Assembly (NCBI GenBank): GCA_021397835.1
Contig: JAJFZO010000034.1
Span: forward strand, 7,283,001 to 7,347,000
Length of the DNA: 64,000 nucleotides
Direction: 5' to 3'
Source: Moringa oleifera
Taxonomy: Eukaryota; Streptophyta; Magnoliopsida; Brassicales; Moringaceae
A model generated the notes under the pieces. That model did no database searches, was not told the DNA's origin, and saw only the letters and a program-made list of their open reading frames with translations. Position 1 is the first letter of the stretch; each line of letters starts with the position of its first letter. The position numbers were made by a program, and so were the translations under genes. Shown here in pieces: positions 59,101 through 64,000 of this stretch.

Positions 59101-62100
59101 CAAAAGGAATTACCCATCTTAGTACTACTTTCGCCCAAACACGCTTAACCTTGTAGTTCAAATGGGATCGATGCTTACCATTGGTATGATCGCATAGGAA
59201 AATAAAAAAATATTAAAAATTAAAAAAAAAGTGTAAATAAGAAAAGAGCATAATGAAGAAAAATGCAAAAAAATAAAATAAAAAATGAAGGGTGCAACAC
59301 GAGTATTTCCTAGAAGGAACCAGTCATCCTAGTACTACTCTCGCCTAAGTACACTTGATTTCCGAAATTCTAATGGGATCTCATGCATTAGTGCTAATGT
59401 GATTGCACCCAAAAAAATTCAAAAAGTGCTTCTATCAAAAAAATTCAGAAAGTGTTGAAAACAAAAACATAAAATCATAAAAAAGAAAGAATATAATGAA
59501 GAAAAATGCAAAAAGAAATAAAAATAAAATAAAAAAAGATTAACAATTGAATAAATAAATAATGAAATCCAATACTATTGTTTTGTCAAAATGAAAATTG
59601 GTGCAAAATAAGGATTTCCCAAAAGGAATCACCCATCGTAGTACTACTCTCGCCTAAGCACGCTTAACTTTGCAATTCAAATGGAATCGATGCTTACCAT
59701 TGGTATCATCGCACAAAAAAATCAAAAAAAGATATTAAAAATTAAAAAAAAGTTATAAATAAGAAAAAAACATTATGAAGAAAAATTCAAGAAAAATAAA
59801 ATAAAAAATGAATAGTGCAGCATCAATATTTCCTAGAAGGAACCACTCATCCTAGTAGTACTCTTGCCCAAGTACCTTGATTTTCGAGGTTCTAATGGGA
59901 TCTCATGCATCAGTGCCAGTGTGATTGCACCTAAAAAAATTCAAAAAGTGTTTCTATTAAAAAAATTAAAAGAGTATTGAAAACGAAAACATAAAATCAT
60001 AAAAAAGAAAGAATATAATGGAGAAAATAAAAAAAATAAAAATAAAAAAAATTAATAATTAAATAAATAAATAATAAAATCCAGCACTATTGCTTTGTCA
60101 AAACGAAAATTGGTGCAAAACGAGGATTTCCCAAGAGGAATCACCCATCTTAGTACTACTCTCGCCCAAGCACGCCTTACGTTGCAATTCAAATGGAATC
60201 GATGCTTACCGTTGGCATAAAAAAATCAAAAAAATATTAAAAATTAAAAAAAGTCATAAATAAGAAAAAAGCAAAATTAAGAAAAACGCAAAAAAAAAAA
60301 AAAAAATGAAGGGTGTAGAACCAGCATTTCCTAGAAGGAACCACTCATCCTAGTACTACTCTTGTCCAAGTACTGTTCATTTTCGAAGTTCTAATGGGAT
60401 CTCATACATCAGTGCTAGTGTGATTGCACCCAAAAAAATTCAAAAAGTGTTTCCATCAAAAAATTTCAAAAAGTATTGAAAACAAAAACATAAAATCATA
60501 AAAAGGAAAGAATATAATAGAGAAAAATAAAAAAAAATACAAATAAAATAAAAAATAAAAAATTATCAAATAAATAAATAATAAAATCCAATAGTATTGT
60601 TTTGTCAAAACGAAAATTGGTGCAAAACGAGGATTTCCCAAAAGGAATCACCCATCTTAGTACTACTCTCGCCTAAGCACGCTAAACTTTGCAATTCAAA
60701 TGGAATCGATGCTTACCATTGGTATCATCGCACAAAAAAATCAGAAAAAGATATTAAAAATTAAAAAAGAAAGTCATAAATAAGAAAAGAGCATTATGAA
60801 GAAAAATTCAAAAAAAATGAAATAAAAAATGAATAATGCAGCACCAATATTTCCTAAAAAGAACCAATCATCCTAGTACTACTCTCACCCAAGTACGCTT
60901 GATTTTCGAGGTTCTAATGGGATCTCATGCATCAGTGCTAATGTGATTGCACCCAAAAAAATTCAAAAAGTGTTTCCATCAAAAAATTTCAAAAAGTATT
61001 GAAAACAAAAACATAAAATCATAAAAAGGAAAGAATATAATAGAGAAAAATAAAAAAATAAATAAAATAAAAAATAAAAAATTATCAAATAAATAAATAA
61101 ATAATAAAATCCAATAGTATTGTTTTGTCAAAACGAAAATTGGTGCAAAACGAGGATTTCCCAAGAGGAATCACCCATCTTAGTACTACTCTCGCCTAAG
61201 CATGCTTAACTTTGCAATGCAAATGGAATCGATGCTTACCATTAGTATCATCGCACAGAAAAATCAGAAAAAGATATTAAAAAATAAAATAAAAAGTCAT
61301 AAATAAGAAAAGACATTAATGAAGAAAAATTCAAAAAAAGTGAAATAAAAAATGAATAGTGCAGCACCAATATTTCCTAGAAGGAACCACTCATCCTAGT
61401 ACTACTCTCGCCCAAGTACGCTTGATTTTTGAGGTTCTAAGGATCTCAGGCATCAGTGCTAGTGTGATTGCGCCCAAAAAAATTCAAAAAGTGTTTCTAT
61501 CAAAAAATTCAAAAAGTATTGAAAACGAAAACATAAAATCATAAAAAAGAAAGAATATAATGGAGAAAATAAAAAAAGAAATAAATATAAAATATAAAAT
61601 AAAAGATTACCAAACAAATAAATAAATAATAAAATCTAATAGTATTGTTTTGTCAAAACGAAAATTAGTGCAAAACGAGGATTTTCCAAAAGGAATCACC
61701 CATCTTAGTACTATTCTCGCCAAAGCACGCTTAACTTTGCAATTCAAAAGGAATCGATGCTTACCATTGGTATCATCGCATAGAAAAATCAAAAAAATAT
61801 TAAAAATTAAAAAAAAGTCATAAATAAGAAAAAGGCATAATGAAGAAAAATGCAAAAAAATAAAATAAAATAAAATATGAAGGGTGTAGAACTAGCATTT
61901 CCTAGAAGGAACCACTCGCCTAAGTACTCCTGATTTTCAAGGTTCTAATGGGATCTCATACACCAGTGCTAGTGTGATTGCACCCAAAAAAATTCAAAAG
62001 GTGTTTCCATCAAAAAATTTCAAAAACTATTGAAAACAAAAACATAAAATCATAAAAAGGAAAGAATATAATAGAGAAAAATAAAAAAAGAAATAAAAAT

Positions 62101-62239
62101 AAGATAAAAAATAAAAGATTGTCAAATAAATAAATAAATAATAAAATCCAATAGTATTGTTTTGTCAAAACAAAAATTGGTGCAAAGCGAGGATTTCCCA
62201 AGAGGAATTACCCATCTTAGTACCACTCTCGCCCAAGCA
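56148..62239 (-). repeat. Dense 5S rDNA-derived satellite array, copy 3 (~6.1 kb)
   Basis: Alternating B and A elements starting with a type B (56148-56266), then A at about 56451, 56982, 57507, 58027, 58546 and on, with a dimer period of about 525 bp. Many elements keep canonical cgcccaagcacgcttaact, and the units differ more from each other than in copies 1 and 2. The last A element (62179-62239) is cut in its middle at cccaagcatg, joined to YIF1 intron DNA. Confidence 0.95.
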
Positions 62240-62465
62240 TGTATATGTATATGTGCTTCCAACCCCTCCATGAATAATTTGCTATGAAATATTTTTCAGT
62301 TCAAATGTGATCAAAAGCTGGAATTCAATCTTTTCCTCTGTCATGAATCAAAAAGGTAGCAACATAGTATCATTTAATAAGATAAACTATATGCCTAATC
62401 ATTGAAAGCTGTTTCAAGCTCAAACTAGAGTGGCACCTTAAGTTACGGTCTTTGATGCTACTTAC
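62240..62465 (-). other. Probable YIF1 intron sequence
   Basis: Lies after the GTAAGT donor of the YIF1-like exon on the minus strand, has no coding similarity, and is cut by the 5S array at 62240. This is the only place in the window where it is present. Confidence 0.5.
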
Positions 62466-62570
62466 ATTCCTTTGCACATATTCAGAGCTTGATCCCAAGA
62501 TCTTCTCTCCATATGTGCCCAGTTCACCTCGGATGAGTCTAGAACCAGCACCATAAAATGCATTTCCAAA
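62466..62570 (-). pseudogene. YIF1-family exon fragment
   Basis: YIF1 proteins are membrane proteins of the early secretory pathway. Minus-strand reading gives FGNAFYGAGSRLIRGELGTY, then GEKILGSSSEYVQRN, followed by a GTAAGT donor (62461-62465). Plant YIF1 has near-identical FGNAFYGAGSGLIRGGLGAYGEKILGSSSEYVQ before its membrane segments. The upstream codons (LQMLR in place of the usual Pro/Asn-rich leader) do not match, and no transmembrane exon remains because the next intron is cut by the 5S array. Hence a fragment. It is truncated to about 25 bases in copies 2 and 3. Confidence 0.75.
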
Positions 62571-62975
62571 TCGAAGCATTTGCAGGACAGCTTAGTGAAT
62601 TGTAGCAAACCCACCAATAGGAAAAAAGATATAATGCCTTTGGTATCTTTGTTTACTAATGGCAATGCAACTTATTTGGCATCAATATTTCCATTCTCCG
62701 TGAACACCTCAATTAACACAGGTAAAATCAAAAGTCCAGTTCTAGGAAGTTTTATTTGTCTAGGAAAGTTGATATAAGCTGTGTAGTGAAAACCCTAGCT
62801 TTCTTACAGTACATTCAAGATAACCATGTAAAGAGCATTCTCACAAGGTTCAGTGATTCCAATTATTTTTAAAGAAATAAAGATCTAGAGAAGGAAACCA
62901 CAACTTTTTAAAATACTATGCATATTCATGATAACAAGAAGACAGTGCTGCCAAAGCGCAAGAAGAAAACCATAC
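62571..62975. other. Non-coding stretch between YIF1 and helicase exon, copy 4
   Basis: Equivalent of 27971-28366. Minus-strand frames are short and motif-free. Confidence 0.4.
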
Positions 62976-63046
62976 CTTATCACATGCATTACCAAACTGC
63001 GAAGAAAATATGAATTGCAGAACTGCTGTGCAGCTTTAACCCCTTT
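62976..63046 (-). pseudogene. DExH7-like RNA helicase exon (KGVKAAQ), copy 4
   Basis: 71 nt exon equivalent to 28367-28437, reading KGVKAAQQFCNSYFLRSLVM. Splice sites are preserved. Confidence 0.8.
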
Positions 63047-63923
63047 CTGCAAATGATGGATATCCAATATTAGCAAACAGTGCAAACTAGTAAAGACCAC
63101 AAGCTACAGTTTAAAACAATACAACTAGCAGAACGATCTTTTGCGTATTTCATGTTTAATCTAACTCAGATGACACAAATAAGTAAGCTTTGCCACGAAC
63201 TGAGCTGCTCGCAGGCTGCCTGGGTTCTGCTCTTGGCTGGCTTTCCTAGTCTTGTTATAGTTTGTTTATTGACAAGTTTGGCTCATTTAACATGTCAGCC
63301 AGCTTGAATAAGTTAGTATTACAAATATTTATTTATATGTCACATGAAATATATAACAAAAAGTTTTTGGGTTTTCTGTTCTCAACTGTTATGATGCACA
63401 GCAACATGTGTAGCATGAGTAGAATACCTCCTGAAATAACAAACTCTATTTTTTTCTTCTTCATTCTTCACCTAGATGCAGATTTACTGCCTAAATTTTC
63501 TTTCCATTTCTCTGTCATTACATTATATCAAATTGCTTACACACATACTATACGGGTATGTATGCGTATGATCTTTTTGATAATTAAAGTATGTAGATCA
63601 AGAAAACAGAAGATTCGATGTGCCTGATGGCGGATCTTGGTTGAAGGAAAAAAATATCTCTCACTCGTTTCATAATGTTTCTTTTCATACAATGTTCTGG
63701 GAAGTTCTTAACTAATTGATTTATGATTCAGATTCTATCCGTCAATTTTTGTAGATTTTGCTTACTTTGTCAGTTATATGGGTACATTCAGTGATGTCTA
63801 ATGATGTGGGAGAAAATCATACATAAGAATACAAACTGCAACAAGAACAGATGATGGAGCAAAGCCAACCATTTATTTCCCAGAAAACACATCTTCGAAC
63901 CATGATAAGGGAATTATACTAAC
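63047..63923 (-). other. Helicase intron, copy 4
   Basis: Equivalent of 28438-29311, with a small insertion (ggctc) near 63279. The plus-strand frame at 63262-63627 is treated as chance. Confidence 0.6.
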
Positions 63924-64000
63924 CTCTCGTAGAATCGTCTCCTATTTCTTGTATGCAACCATCATTAGCAAGGGGTTAGACCATCAGTTCCCATCATTTG
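63924..64000 (-). pseudogene. DExH7-like RNA helicase exon, copy 4 (cut by window end)
   Basis: The 3' part of the 47-codon exon, MMVAYKKWETILRE region. The in-frame TGA is again present (gaccatcagttccc, minus reading aactgatgg). The rest lies outside the window. Confidence 0.75.

Larger units (their letters stand above)
51023..62558. repeat. Segmental duplication module, copy 3 (internally deleted)
   Basis: The helicase and nucleotidyltransferase fragments match copy 2. About 255 bp is then missing at about 53934, and about 2.4 kb is missing at about 54134, which removes the COP1 fragment and the 123 bp tandem repeat. The first A-rich/5S cluster is kept but runs directly into the dense array, without the two roughly 2.5 kb low-repeat segments found in copies 1 and 2. 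The array is about 6.7 kb and ends differently from the other two. Confidence 0.85.
62559..64000. repeat. Segmental duplication module, copy 4 (start only)
   Basis: From the YIF1 exon onward this matches 27946-29390 and 51023-52470 nearly base for base, and it continues past the window end inside the second DExH7-like exon. Unlike copies 2 and 3 it is preceded by unbroken YIF1 exon and intron sequence rather than by 5S array, so it keeps an older junction. Confidence 0.85.

Noticed and set aside
15097..62201. Many minus-strand frames of 60-93 codons rich in Phe, Leu, Ile and Tyr (for example 18567-18761, 21032-21226, 48617-48898)
   Set aside because: They read A-rich spacers and 5S elements backwards. 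They begin in one 5S-like element and end in the next, so their repetition reflects the satellite, not a membrane protein family.

Overview
The window is nuclear DNA of a flowering plant; the species cannot be named from sequence alone. The evidence is 5S rRNA-like sequence of plant type, a fragment matching the C-terminal WD40 end of plant COP1, exons of a DExH7-like RNA helicase, a YIF1 exon, GT-AG introns, and very AT-rich spacer DNA. I see no intact protein-coding gene. Most longer reading frames on the minus strand are Phe/Leu/Ile-rich readings of A-rich 5S spacers and are not proteins.

Layout: a composite module is repeated in direct orientation. Each module has (i) a 'head' with fragments of up to four unrelated plant genes: a YIF1-like exon and three DExH7-like helicase exons on the minus strand, then a nucleotidyltransferase-family C-terminal fragment and the last two COP1 exons on the plus strand; (ii) AT-rich DNA holding small clusters of diverged 5S genes; and (iii) a dense array of diverged 5S-like elements. 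Copy 1 is 1-27945 (its helicase end lies outside the window), copy 2 is 27946-51022, copy 3 is 51023-62558, and copy 4 starts at 62559 and leaves the window. Copies 1 and 2 are offset by about 29.85-29.93 kb and copies 2 and 3 by about 23.08 kb. Most of the length difference lies in the 5S arrays (about 14.3, 7.4 and 6.7 kb). Copy 3 also lacks the COP1 fragment and the duplicated middle section.

The dominant element is a 5S rDNA-derived satellite. Every element is a roughly 115-120 bp reverse complement of plant 5S rRNA, so all are in minus orientation. In the dense arrays two diverged types, A and B, alternate to give a dimer of about 525 bp. In 18.5-27.5 kb this has been rebuilt into higher-order repeats: a 712 bp A + B + truncated-B trimer, and a 2,466 bp block present twice with very few differences. 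All elements carry many substitutions and small indels against canonical 5S, so I call them pseudogenes. The middle of the 5S sequence, which covers the internal Pol III promoter, is the part best shared between types.

The gene fragments do not form a working pathway. They look like captured or rearranged genomic pieces: introns are retained, a stop codon and a deletion lie inside conserved motifs, and the same lesions recur between copies, so decay came before the segmental duplication.
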